25,590 bases of DNA, from NCBI GenBank assembly GCA_910577885.1, contig CAJTNK010000021.1, positions 1 through 25,590 of the forward strand, given 5' to 3'. The DNA is from an uncultured Rikenella sp. Its GTDB lineage: Bacteria > Bacteroidota > Bacteroidia > Bacteroidales > Rikenellaceae. The translations under genes and the position numbers were made by a program. This document shows, one piece after another, positions 7,770-16,546 of the stretch. The notes beneath the pieces were generated by a model. That model made no database searches and was not told where the DNA came from. It saw only the letters and a program-made list of their open reading frames with translations. Within the stretch, counting starts at the first letter, position 1; each line of letters opens with the position of its first letter.

Positions 7770-10700
7770 CACTGCACCACCTCGACCGTCCGGTTTCCGA
7801 TCATCGCCCGGTAGTTTCCGTCATACATATCCTCGCAGCAGACCGGCGGCAGCAGATAACGTCCCGCATAGGCCGCTCGCAACCGCACCCGGAACCACCG
7901 GGAGCTCTTTTCGCCCGAAAGCGGGAAGTACCAGCTGATCCGGTCGTCGCGCACATCCCGGTAATTGCTCACGGAGCTCGACGAGGCCGAAAAGATCCGA
8001 TCGTTCCAGATCTCCCACCCGGCCGGGGCAACGAACGTCAGCGCCATCGACGAAGAGGGGGTGGCATCCGGACGGCGCACCTCGATCTCGGCCAGGAACT
8101 CGTCGCCCTGCCGGAGACGGTCCACGGCCAGCGAATCGCCCGCCAAAGTCAGGTAACGCACCCGGAGCGTCAGCCCCTTTCCGGTCGGTTTCAAGCGTTC
8201 GTCGGTGGCCGGCCGACGGCTCGTCGTGAGCGTGGCATAGAGGATCCCCTCCGAACGGTTCGAGAGTTCGACCGCCCCCTTGTCGGGCCGCAAATCGTAG
8301 CTTGCCGCTCCCGGCAGGTCGCGCACCGTGCGGGGCGTCTCGCCCTCCTGCCGGAAGAAAACCTCCCTCCGACCGGGCCGCACGAAGAGGCGATTCATCG
8401 CCAAAGCCGCAAAAGCCACCTCCTGCGTCGAGTAGTAGTCGCCCGAGCCAAATCGCCGGGCTATTTTCTCCGCCTCGCCGAGCGCCTTGTCGCTCCGGCC
8501 CGCCAACATCCAGGCTTCGAGCCGCTGGGCCTCGTCCCGCATCGCAGACCAGAAAGTCGCATAGGTTCCCCGCTCCTCGGAGGCTTTTTCGAGCCGGTCG
8601 AGGAGCTGTCCGGCCGCTTCGGGACGCTCCGCCAGCGCATAGGCCGAGGCCAGGCAAACGACCGCCTGCCGCGACAGGGAACGCGATTCGCGAAGCCGAT
8701 TCATCGCAGCGGTCGGCTCGCGCTCCGCCAGCACCAGGGTATAGATCCGGTAAGCCTGCTGCAGGTCGGCCGCCTGCGCCGAGGCGTGACGGTAACCGCG
8801 CACCGCCGCCTGCTGGTAGTCGGTCCAGCGGTCGATCGTCTCGAGCGGAACGCCGAAGCCCTGCCGCCGTGCCTCGACCAACACCTGACCCGCCATCGAA
8901 GTGACCCACTCGTGCGGTTCGGTGTCTCCCGGCCAATAGACGAACCCGCCGTTCGAGAGCTGCCGCCCGCACAGCGTCTTCAACACCTCGGGCAGGAGCT
9001 CCTCGGCCCTGCGCCGCTCGGCGTCGGCCAGGAAACGACGCGCGTAGAGCAGGAAAAAGGCCCGCGAAGAGAGCTGTTCGGAACAGCAGTGAGGATAGTT
9101 CTCGACGAATGAAAAGGCGCCGTTGAAATCGATGGCCGGAGCCGCGGCCAGTTCCAGCTTCGCCTGTCCGTCCCGGAAAGGCGCCCACCGGAACGTCTGC
9201 TCGGCACGGCTCTCCACGGCGACGGTCTGCGACTCGACCACCTCGGGCTGCGGGTTGCTCACCTCGACGACCAGCGTCTCCCGGGCGGTATGTCCGCCGC
9301 CGGTAGCCGTCACCGTCACACGCGCCGGACCGCTCTTCCGCGGATCGCTCTTCAGGCCGAAACGGATCATCCGTTCGGTCGGCTCCGTAAAGCGGAGCTG
9401 CTGCACAGCTGCTCCATCGACCCGGACCGCCCCTTCGGTCCGCACCTCTACCTTCACCTCGCCGACACCCTGCTCCAGCGCAAAAACATTCACCGGAAGC
9501 GACACCCGGTCGCCGCAAGCCAGCGTCCGCGGCAGCGTGGGGAGCACCATCAGCGGCGACCGCACGGCGACGGTCTTGTCCGCGGCCCCATAGCTGCCTC
9601 CGCGAGCGGCCACGACCATCACCCGCACCGAACCGACGTACATGGGCAGCGTGATGCGGTGGGTTCCGGTACCACGCTCCAAGGTGAAGGGCCCCAGGAA
9701 CTTCACCACCGGATTGAACCGTTTTTCCTTTCCGTCCGCCTGCTCCAACGGCGCGTCACCGCCGATGCTGAGGATCGACGGGAACCGCCCCGCATAGGCC
9801 CCGACCACCCGGTCATAGAGATCCCAGGTGCTTACCCCCAGGGCCTGCCGCCGGTTCATCGCCCGCCACGGGTCGGGCGTCCGGAACGAGGTGATATCCA
9901 GCAACCCTTCGTCGACAACGGCCAGCGTATAAGTCATCGGCCTGCCCTGCTGCTCGCGGACCCGCACGGTGAAGGTTTCCTGCGGACGGATCGCCTCGGG
10001 CACCCGGATCTCGGGATGCAGCATCGACCGCCGGTCGACCACCTCGGCCCCCTGAACGCCGTACAGACGGATCGGCTGGCCGTTCACCGTCCGGGCATGA
10101 GGCTGCAGAAGAGTGGCATGGAGGTAGAAGTTCGGCGCCATCTCCTGGGTCACCGGAATCCGGTGCGCCGTCTCGCGATCGGCCGCGGTGGTCACCCACC
10201 GCCGCGAAATCACCCGCGAACCGTTCTCGATCGAGAGCAGGGCCCGTCCGCCGGCCGATGCCGGGAGGTAAACCGTGGCCGTTTCGCCCGCCTCGTACTG
10301 TTTCTTGTCGAGCGCGAAGGCCAGCATGGTGGGCGCGGTCGGGTCGGTCTTACCGGCCCGGCCGCGCCAGTCGGGCCAGTCGACGGTCACCACGCCCCCC
10401 GTCGCATGACGACTCGCCTGGTCGCGCACGAAAACCAGATACCTCCCCCACTCCGGATAGGCCACCCGGAACGACGCCACGGCCCGTCCCGCCGCGTCGG
10501 AGGTCAATTCGCCGGAAGCCACCTCCTGCGCCGACGAGCCGCGCACATAGCGGTTCAGCTCCTCGACCGACCCCTCCCACCACCAACTCCACGTCAGGCG
10601 GTAGACCTTGTAGGCGAGCGTCTGCAGCCCCCTCGGTTTCCCCTGGTCGTCGACCGTCAGGAGCGGGAAAGTCAGCGTGGTGTCGGTCTCGAACTCCCCG

Positions 10701-13285
10701 GAGCCGAGATCGATCCCCACATAAGAGGCATAGGGCGAGTAGCGGACCGACCGGGCGGTGATACTCTCGTCGCCGCCCGCCTCGGCCACCCGACAGATCA
10801 GGTTGGCCCGCAACATCCCCGGCGCCCCCTTGCAGGCCGGTATCGGAACCGGCTGCGCGAAACACCCCGTACTGTCCAGCGTACCCTCCGCCAACTCGTA
10901 TTCCGAGGTCGTGAAGTCCAAGAGCGGGTTCGAGAAAGTGTACCGCCGGTGCGCCTCGAAAGGCTGCGGGTCGTTGAAGAGCCGCATCTCGACCCGGGTC
11001 TCCAGCCCCGCGGCAGCCGGACCGGTCAACCAGTGCGACTCGACCGCCAGGTCGCTCTCCTGCTCGGCGCGGATCACCTCCGGCGCCGTGATCCGAATCT
11101 TCAGCCGGTTGGGTTTGATGGTCTCGATACGGACCGGATGGAGGAACGTGCGGTTCCCGACCCGGAAAGTCGCCTCCCAAAGGCCCGTCGGCGCCTGGTC
11201 GTCGGTGCGGGGCTCGAAGACGTAGAACCCGTCCCGCCCCCGGGTCAGGATCTGCCGGTCGTAGAGCTGCCCCTCGGGCGTACGGAGCTCCATCGTGACC
11301 GGATGGTTGGCCGGGAGCGAACGTTCGCGGTCCTCGACCAGAAGTGTCAGGTGGAGGGTATCGCCCGGACGCCACACATCCCGCTCGCCGTAGATAAACC
11401 CCTTGAGACCGTGAGGATTGGTCTCTCCGCCGACGTCGAATCGGCTGAGCGACTTCTGGTTCCCCTCGCTGATCTTCAGGTAGCTCACCGAACGGCCGTC
11501 GGCGGCCGTCACCACGAACGGCGAACCGGAGACCGAAAAGTCGGCGAATCCGTTGCCATCGGTCGTTCCGTGGCCGATCTCGCGCAGCTGGTAGTTGTAG
11601 GCCGTCACCCGAACGCCTCCCACCGGAGCCGTCGTCAGCAGGTTCGACACGGTGGTCCACAGCCGGTCGGTGTCGGCCCGCTTCACGATCAGCCCCAACG
11701 ACGAAGCCGCCAGGTTATAGTCCGGCATCCGGCTGTCGACCATATAATAGCTCGGTTTCGAGGGATTGTTCCGATCGGACCAATCGAAAGCCGCCCTCCG
11801 CTCTTCGTAATCGGGCGCCTCGCGATCGATGTAGTCCGAAGTCTTGTCCCACGTATCGCGATCCCGGTCGGTCAAGCCCCGCTGCAGAACGAACTCGGCC
11901 GGTTCGGTGCGGTCGTACAGCGAGTAGGCGTGGCGGAACGACAGCCGAATGTTGTAAATCGCCCCGCGTTCCTGACGGAAAAGCCCCGAGAGGTCGACCG
12001 CGAAATTCTGCCAGGCGTGCAGGTCGACCGACCGGTCGCGGTCCAGCCGCACGGTCCGGCGATAGATCAGCCGGCCCGTGCGACGCATCCGGTGCGTGCC
12101 GTCCAGGTCGTTGTCCTGCAAGAAATTGAGTATATTGTCGGCATAGATCTTCACCACCTCGACATCCACGGCAGCCAGATTCACGGCCCGGAACGGCAAC
12201 CGCAGATTCTGTCCGTCGGGCAGGATGGTTCCGCTGAGCGGAATCTCGACGGCCGGCGGAATCACCTCCCGTTCGAAGCGCTGCTCGAAGTCGCCGCCCG
12301 CCAAAGTCCGTCCGTCGGCGCTGCGGACCAGTTCCGACACCTGCAACACCACCTCCGCCAACCCCTTCGGATCGTAAAAGAGCTTGATATTCGTCCCGTT
12401 GCGTTCGAAACGCACCTCCGACAGCCGGTCGATGGTCACCAGCCCGTCCAACTGCTGAGCAGCGTCGAGCGGACTGGAAAACTCCAGCTCGATGTACGGC
12501 ACAGCCGCCTCGTGCCGTTCGGCCGACAGGAGCTTGAACTCCGCCAACCCCGGCACGGTGATCGGCTGCGGTTCGGGATTGTCGAACCCGAGCGGCTCGG
12601 CGAGGTACGAAACCCGTACCCGTAGGTCGTCCTCCGGCCGCTCGATCCCCGAGAGCCGAAACCGATACCGGGTCGAATCGTCGGTCGGCACCACCTCGGC
12701 CCGTGCGGCCGCTCCCTCGAGGTCGCAGTACAGGCCATCGGCCCGGACACTCTTCGCCTCGACCGGTTCGCTGAACCGCAACTCACCCTCGACCACAACG
12801 AGCGAAATATCCTCCGGGTCGACCCGAACGCTCGCTACGCGGAGCTCCGTCTGCCGTTCGGCCACGCGAAACGTGAAGGCGAAATCGGGCAACTCAGGGT
12901 CTCCGGCGAGTTCGTCGAGCCGCACGCGACACGTGTACTCCCGCCCGGCCCGCAACGCACCGCGAGCGGGCACAAACTCGATGAGGTGTCCACGCCCCCA
13001 CCGCGCCGTACCCTCCAACGAGGGCGAAAAACGAAACACGCGATCCAACGGCCGCAACGTATCCATCGCCTGCCAAAGGCTGTCGGTGAGTTCGACGCGG
13101 ATCGCCGAACGGGTTCCGATCCGCTCCGGTGCATAAGCGGCGATCCACGGAGCGGCCTCGGCCGCGGTCATCGCGGCCGGACGCCGGCTCCGCAACCCCA
13201 CGAAGATCGCCATCCCGACCACCGACACCGCCAGCACACCGACCACGATACGCAAGATCCGAACTGTAGAGTCTACTTTTTTCAT
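7769..13285 (-). CDS. Bacterial alpha-2-macroglobulin, large envelope protease inhibitor
   Basis: This is a 1838-residue protein of the bacterial A2M (YfhM-like) family, which traps proteases in the periplasm through a bait region and a reactive thioester. Residues 10-30 are a single N-terminal membrane segment (ILRIVVGVLAVSVVGMAIFV) with no lipobox cysteine, so it is anchored and not lipidated. Macroglobulin-type beta domains fill the N-terminal half (for example YGERDVWRPGDTLHL near 630). The A2M core is seen at LAVVDEGLLDITSF near 1123. The thioester motif is CSEQ at residues 1401-1404, followed by the alpha-helical thioester domain. C-terminal beta domains end in NRTVEVVQ. Its stop codon overlaps the pbpC ATG by one base; the A2M-PBP1C pairing is well known and is thought to couple protease defence to wall repair. 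Confidence 0.93.
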   Translation of the reverse strand: MKKVDSTVRILRIVVGVLAVSVVGMAIFVGLRSRRPAAMTAAEAAPWIAAYAPERIGTRSAIRVELTDSLWQAMDTLRPLDRVFRFSPSLEGTARWGRGHLIEFVPARGALRAGREYTCRVRLDELAGDPELPDFAFTFRVAERQTELRVASVRVDPEDISLVVVEGELRFSEPVEAKSVRADGLYCDLEGAAARAEVVPTDDSTRYRFRLSGIERPEDDLRVRVSYLAEPLGFDNPEPQPITVPGLAEFKLLSAERHEAAVPYIELEFSSPLDAAQQLDGLVTIDRLSEVRFERNGTNIKLFYDPKGLAEVVLQVSELVRSADGRTLAGGDFEQRFEREVIPPAVEIPLSGTILPDGQNLRLPFRAVNLAAVDVEVVKIYADNILNFLQDNDLDGTHRMRRTGRLIYRRTVRLDRDRSVDLHAWQNFAVDLSGLFRQERGAIYNIRLSFRHAYSLYDRTEPAEFVLQRGLTDRDRDTWDKTSDYIDREAPDYEERRAAFDWSDRNNPSKPSYYMVDSRMPDYNLAASSLGLIVKRADTDRLWTTVSNLLTTAPVGGVRVTAYNYQLREIGHGTTDGNGFADFSVSGSPFVVTAADGRSVSYLKISEGNQKSLSRFDVGGETNPHGLKGFIYGERDVWRPGDTLHLTLLVEDRERSLPANHPVTMELRTPEGQLYDRQILTRGRDGFYVFEPRTDDQAPTGLWEATFRVGNRTFLHPVRIETIKPNRLKIRITAPEVIRAEQESDLAVESHWLTGPAAAGLETRVEMRLFNDPQPFEAHRRYTFSNPLLDFTTSEYELAEGTLDSTGCFAQPVPIPACKGAPGMLRANLICRVAEAGGDESITARSVRYSPYASYVGIDLGSGEFETDTTLTFPLLTVDDQGKPRGLQTLAYKVYRLTWSWWWEGSVEELNRYVRGSSAQEVASGELTSDAAGRAVASFRVAYPEWGRYLVFVRDQASRHATGGVVTVDWPDWRGRAGKTDPTAPTMLAFALDKKQYEAGETATVYLPASAGGRALLSIENGSRVISRRWVTTAADRETAHRIPVTQEMAPNFYLHATLLQPHARTVNGQPIRLYGVQGAEVVDRRSMLHPEIRVPEAIRPQETFTVRVREQQGRPMTYTLAVVDEGLLDITSFRTPDPWRAMNRRQALGVSTWDLYDRVVGAYAGRFPSILSIGGDAPLEQADGKEKRFNPVVKFLGPFTLERGTGTHRITLPMYVGSVRVMVVAARGGSYGAADKTVAVRSPLMVLPTLPRTLACGDRVSLPVNVFALEQGVGEVKVEVRTEGAVRVDGAAVQQLRFTEPTERMIRFGLKSDPRKSGPARVTVTATGGGHTARETLVVEVSNPQPEVVESQTVAVESRAEQTFRWAPFRDGQAKLELAAAPAIDFNGAFSFVENYPHCCSEQLSSRAFFLLYARRFLADAERRRAEELLPEVLKTLCGRQLSNGGFVYWPGDTEPHEWVTSMAGQVLVEARRQGFGVPLETIDRWTDYQQAAVRGYRHASAQAADLQQAYRIYTLVLAEREPTAAMNRLRESRSLSRQAVVCLASAYALAERPEAAGQLLDRLEKASEERGTYATFWSAMRDEAQRLEAWMLAGRSDKALGEAEKIARRFGSGDYYSTQEVAFAALAMNRLFVRPGRREVFFRQEGETPRTVRDLPGAASYDLRPDKGAVELSNRSEGILYATLTTSRRPATDERLKPTGKGLTLRVRYLTLAGDSLAVDRLRQGDEFLAEIEVRRPDATPSSSMALTFVAPAGWEIWNDRIFSASSSSVSNYRDVRDDRISWYFPLSGEKSSRWFRVRLRAAYAGRYLLPPVCCEDMYDGNYRAMIGNRTVEVVQ

Positions 13286-13341
13286 CCTAATTTATCTGGG
13301 TTTATTTTAAAACTTCTTCTTGATCTTGTTTTCCGCCACTA

Positions 13342-13418
13342 CAAAGCAGCGAAAAAAAACGCAACCAGCCGAGCATTTCCGGCCCGGCTGTACGAAATAA
13401 CGCCCCTGCTGTATGAAA
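13342..13418 (-). promoter_or_regulatory. Candidate LytTR-controlled promoter of A2M-pbpC
   Basis: Two 9-bp direct repeats, TGTACGAAA (13389-13397) and TGTATGAAA (13410-13418), start 21 bp apart. On the minus strand a degenerate -7 box CTGCTTTG lies at 13349-13342. The distance from repeats to -7 box matches that at the LytTR gene's own promoter to within one base (40 versus 41). A weak -7 box with well-placed upstream sites is what an activator-dependent promoter looks like. The A2M ATG is about 57 bp downstream. The rest of the 13286-13489 gap holds nothing I can identify. Confidence 0.55.
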
Positions 13419-13489
13419 CCGCCTCCCGCCACACGTTTGGAAAACGCCCCCGCTCCAACTGCCCCGAACCCATACCGGGACCGCCCCCG

Positions 13490-14416
13490 TCATCGTCTCC
13501 GCCAAACGATATAACTGGTATTCTTCGGAATCGGACTTCGCTCGACGCCGAACTCCTGCCGCTCGCCCTCCTCCCCGACCCACCAACCGTACGACGTACT
13601 CCCGACCAAATAGATCGCGTTCACCACCCCCAGGTCGACCAGCGCCTGCGCAAAGTCGTGGAACGACTCCGGCGTCGAACAATCGACCATCATGATCTCG
13701 CCCTGCCGATCGCACAACGCTCGGCGAATGGACTTGTTTTTCGGTTCGTTTTCGACCAGCCGGCCATCGCTCACCAACGGATACTGGCGGAAAAAGTATC
13801 CGCCGCGTTCGGTCGCCTGCTCGAAGAGAGGCGAATTGTCGGCCACCCCGATCGTAATTCGTCCGTCCACCACCGCACAATAGCCCTTCTTCGAAAGTCC
13901 CCAGGCCAGCGGCTCGCCCCGCAAGACGAACGCTCCGACGATCTTTCGGTTGTCGCGACGGATATCGGCCGCCTGCGCCGCATACAGAATCCCCGGATCG
14001 CGCCTGTCGACCGGCCCGACATGCAACGTCAACTCGGCATTGTGCGGAATGCAGATCCGCAGCGGGATATCGTTCACCGTCGTATCGCGCACCTCGATGA
14101 AACCGGCAGCCAGCGAATCGACCTCACGCCCCAAAGGCTCGCACGCTCGACGGACCGTATCGACCGCCCCGCCACCGGCCTCCGGTTCGAAGTAGCCGAT
14201 CTCCTCCCCCTCGTGCGCCGCCTCGTCGACCGCCCTCACCCCGCCCCACATCGCCCAGCCCAGCAACGCGGCAGCCACAGCCGCTACGATGGCCGCCACC
14301 CAGCCCCACACGCGCCGCGAAGGACGGAGACCGAAAGCAGCCTCCGGTGTCGCTCGGTCTTCGTGGCCGATGACACGGATTTCGTCGTCCTGAATATCTG
14401 TCTCCGGATGCGTCAT
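13490..14416 (-). CDS. Membrane-anchored phosphodiester-glycosidase-like (DUF2233/NAGPA) protein
   Basis: This 308-residue protein has a short cytosolic N-terminus, one membrane segment at about 37-58 (WGWVAAIVAAVAAALLGWAM) and an extracytoplasmic domain. That domain resembles the phosphodiester glycosidase (NAGPA/DUF2233) fold: GAFVLRGEPLAWGLS, AVVDGRITIGVADNSP, a GGYFFRQYPLVSDGR stretch, SIRRALC, and SFHDFAQALVDLGVVNAIYLVGS. In the usual family the last motif reads close to LDGG; here it is LVGS, so a key acidic residue seems lost. The ATG overlaps the LytTR stop (ATGA), so the two are probably translated together. Family assignment is from remembered patterns; alternatives include an unassigned periplasmic sensor partner of the regulator. 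Confidence 0.6.
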   Translation of the reverse strand: MTHPETDIQDDEIRVIGHEDRATPEAAFGLRPSRRVWGWVAAIVAAVAAALLGWAMWGGVRAVDEAAHEGEEIGYFEPEAGGGAVDTVRRACEPLGREVDSLAAGFIEVRDTTVNDIPLRICIPHNAELTLHVGPVDRRDPGILYAAQAADIRRDNRKIVGAFVLRGEPLAWGLSKKGYCAVVDGRITIGVADNSPLFEQATERGGYFFRQYPLVSDGRLVENEPKNKSIRRALCDRQGEIMMVDCSTPESFHDFAQALVDLGVVNAIYLVGSTSYGWWVGEEGERQEFGVERSPIPKNTSYIVWRRR

Positions 14417-14775
14417 TGGATCTCCTTTTCGAGCAGCTCCTTCAACTGCTTCAACGCCTCGCGCGAGGCGGTCACGGTGAGGCTGAAACTCGCCGTGTCC
14501 GAAAGCACGAGTTTTTGTTTCGGAACGTTGATGTAGTAGATATAGGAGCGGTTTATAATCAGACTCTTACCGATGCGAATAAAGTACTTTCCCTCGGCCC
14601 CGAGCTGCGAGGCGATCAGTTTCTCGATCTGCCCCAGCTGATAGGAAAGCATACGCATCTCGCCGTCGGCCTGCACGAGGGTCGAGTAATTCCCGTCCGA
14701 CGACAGGTAGACGATGCGGTCGGGCGCTATACGTACCAGATCGTTCGAAGTGGTTATGAGCAGGTGTTTCGCCAT
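14413..14775 (-). CDS. Stand-alone LytTR-type DNA-binding regulator
   Basis: This 120-residue protein is essentially only a LytTR DNA-binding domain, with no receiver or membrane domain. Typical features are RIAPDRIVYLSSDGNYSTL near the N-terminus, then LGQIEKLIAS and FIRIGKSLIINRSYIYYI, the family's R-H-x-S-x-x-V/I-N-type segment. The ATG at 14775 follows a consensus promoter with a leader of about a dozen bases; in-frame TTG codons further up lie too close to the -7 box to be used. It overlaps the next gene by ATGA. A regulator with no receiver needs its signal from elsewhere, and the co-translated membrane protein is the obvious candidate. Direct-repeat pairs near its own promoter and that of A2M suggest its targets. 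Confidence 0.9.
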   Translation of the reverse strand: MAKHLLITTSNDLVRIAPDRIVYLSSDGNYSTLVQADGEMRMLSYQLGQIEKLIASQLGAEGKYFIRIGKSLIINRSYIYYINVPKQKLVLSDTASFSLTVTASREALKQLKELLEKEIQ

Positions 14776-14793
14776 CGGTTCGATTTCCACGAG

Positions 14794-14825
14794 CAAAAGT
14801 ACGGATGTTCCGCCGAACGGTCAAA
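14794..14825 (-). promoter_or_regulatory. Consensus Bacteroidota promoter of the LytTR gene
   Basis: On the minus strand, TTTG at 14825-14822 and TACTTTTG at 14801-14794 are separated by exactly 20 nt, matching both boxes of the Bacteroidota consensus. The start point would lie near 14787. The -33 box overlaps the stop codon region of the upstream metallophosphoesterase. Confidence 0.75.
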
Positions 14826-16077
14826 GCTTTTCGCCGGCCAATGTACGAAAGGGGCGTTTGGCTGTACGAAACGGAGCGATTCCACGAACGCGTAAGTCCA
14901 CCCCACCGGCCTCACGCTCTGCCGCCGGTCGGCAGAGCGTGAGGAGGTCGATCGCAGGCCAGGCCCCCAACCGGAACGGAACCGAACCGCCCACCCCCTC
15001 CGAAACATAAAGCTGGCGGCCGGTCGAGTCCCGATAGAGCCCGCCCCACTCCGAATAAGCCCACCGGGCGGGCGAGAATCCGCCCAACCGGAGCTGCATG
15101 GCATGCGTATGGCCCGACAAGGTCACCGGAATGTCGCTCGCGGGCAACACCTCGCGCCGCCAGTGGCTCGGGTCGTGGCTCAGCAGGATCGTGAACACCC
15201 CATCCGGTAAACCGTGCAGTGCCCGCGAAAGGTCGCCGCGCGAAACGAAAGGCGACTTGCCGTCGTTCTCCACCCCCACCACCGCCAAGCTGTCCTCACC
15301 CCGCCGAACGATCCGGTGTTCGTTCAACAACAGATCCCAGCCCAGCACCTCCCGCTCGCGGCGGATCAGCTCCAGGGTGTTCCGCGCCGCACCGTCCGGA
15401 CTGTCATAACGCATGTAAACGCAGTAATCGTGATTGCCGAGCACCGCATAGACCCCGTCCGGCGCACGGAGCCGGGCCAAGGTCTCGCCGAACGGGTCGA
15501 GTTCCTCGGGCGAGGCGTTCACCAGGTCGCCCGTGAAGACGATCATGTCGGGCCGCAAAGCATTGACCCGCTCAACGAGCCGAGCCAGATAGGCCGTGTT
15601 GTTACCATAGGTCCCCACATGCAAATCCGAGAGGTGGACGATTCGATAGCCGTCGAACGCGGCTGGCAACCAGTCCGAACAGAGGGTCGTTTCCTGCACC
15701 GTCAGCCGTTTCCACCCGCGCGAAAACCCGTAATAAAACATGCCGCAGACCCCCACGGCCGCTATGATCCCGAGCGCAGTCCCGATCCGTACGGCGGCCG
15801 GAACGACAACTCCGACACCCCGCCCCGCCAACGAACAGAAAGCGAAAACCGCTTTCGGCGCCGAAATACACATCAACAGGCCGAAAAACAACCGGACACT
15901 CCCCTCCGGCCAAACACCGCCCAACCAGCATCCCAACGCCAGGAAAGCCAACACGGTGGGCGCCCAGTAAGCGACCGCCCAGCCGGTCCCCACGACTCCG
16001 CGCACGAACGTCCCCCAAATATAAAGGTCCGGAAGGATCAGGACCAACAAAAAGAAGATCAAAAAAAAGGTCATCAT
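14821..16077 (-). CDS. Membrane-anchored calcineurin-like metallophosphoesterase
   Basis: This protein of about 418 residues has an N-terminal part of some 120 residues with four or five hydrophobic spans (FFLIFFLLVLILPDLYIWG, YWAPTVLAFLALGCWLGG and others). A YkuE/YaeI-like phosphoesterase domain follows. All metal-binding motifs are present in order: SDLHVG, FTGDLVN, LGNHDYC, LSHDP and SGHTHAMQ. Members hydrolyse phosphate esters, in some cases of lipid-linked sugars or UDP-diacylglucosamine; the substrate here is unknown. The catalytic domain probably lies outside the inner membrane, as in related membrane-anchored forms. ATG codons at 16077 and 16074 both fit; an upstream TTG is less likely. 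The 3' end contains the LytTR-type repeats that lie upstream of the next gene. Confidence 0.9.
   Translation of the reverse strand: MMTFFLIFFLLVLILPDLYIWGTFVRGVVGTGWAVAYWAPTVLAFLALGCWLGGVWPEGSVRLFFGLLMCISAPKAVFAFCSLAGRGVGVVVPAAVRIGTALGIIAAVGVCGMFYYGFSRGWKRLTVQETTLCSDWLPAAFDGYRIVHLSDLHVGTYGNNTAYLARLVERVNALRPDMIVFTGDLVNASPEELDPFGETLARLRAPDGVYAVLGNHDYCVYMRYDSPDGAARNTLELIRREREVLGWDLLLNEHRIVRRGEDSLAVVGVENDGKSPFVSRGDLSRALHGLPDGVFTILLSHDPSHWRREVLPASDIPVTLSGHTHAMQLRLGGFSPARWAYSEWGGLYRDSTGRQLYVSEGVGGSVPFRLGAWPAIDLLTLCRPAAEREAGGVDLRVRGIAPFRTAKRPFRTLAGEKL
14842..14871. promoter_or_regulatory. Candidate LytTR operator upstream of the LytTR gene
   Basis: Two identical 9-bp direct repeats TGTACGAAA lie at 14842-14850 and 14863-14871 with a 12-bp spacer. 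LytTR domains are known to bind pairs of 9-bp direct repeats 12 bp apart. The pair is 17 bases upstream of the -33 box, suited to activation. The words do not match the classical LytTR consensus exactly, so specificity would be its own. Confidence 0.6.
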
Positions 16078-16137
16078 ACAAATCTGCAACTGTGGTTCTG
16101 CTTCGGTATAATATGCTAATCGCTATTGATGGAGCCG

Positions 16138-16497
16138 GCTGGAACTGTTCTCTTTGTGAACAACCGACGCTGCCAGCGAACCCAGAGACCGCTTGCGGGC
16201 TATGGTGAGCGGCGAGGAGGAAAACAAGCGGAGCGCAGTTAGTGAGAACCAGAAAAACTTTCGGGAATGCTTGCGCATTCCATGGGCTGCCGTAGTCAAG
16301 AGCCTTGAGTCCTTTTCCTTGGGGTCGGGGTTCTCCGAGGGCGCAAAGTCTTTGTACTACATCATGCGCCCCCGGAAGAATCCCCGGCCCCAACAACGGG
16401 CCAGAGCATTAGATTGCGGATGCCTAAGGCATAGCGTATGCTATCTGAAAGTTCTTTGGGTCCCTTTCTTTCAAGAAAGGGACAGTACCCTCCCGTT
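16138..16497 (-). repeat. Nested-hairpin repeat element, copy A
   Basis: The 16078-16546 gap is filled by an inverted relative of the element at 18552-18830. Its right end carries a perfect 11-bp hairpin GTCCCTTTCTT/AAGAAAGGGAC (16460-16483). Its left end carries GGAACTGTTCTCTTTGTGAACAA, whose hairpin is split by about 80 bp of inserted repeat (16165-16240). Inner hairpins lie at 16265-16280 (GAATGC-TTGC-GCATTC) and 16431-16444 (ATAGC-GTAT-GCTAT), with a long imperfect stem of GGTCGGGG...GGGCGC against GCGCCC...CCCCGGCC between them. No transposase or gene is present. Confidence 0.75.
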
Positions 16498-16546
16498 CAA
16501 CAAACACGGTTGAACAAATTACACAAAAGCACAACGAAGATATAAG

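Noticed and set aside
9290..12625. A very long open frame (over 1100 codons) on the plus strand opposite A2M
   Set aside because: It is a mirror of the GC-rich A2M coding strand, with low-complexity Arg/Pro/His content and no recognisable domain.
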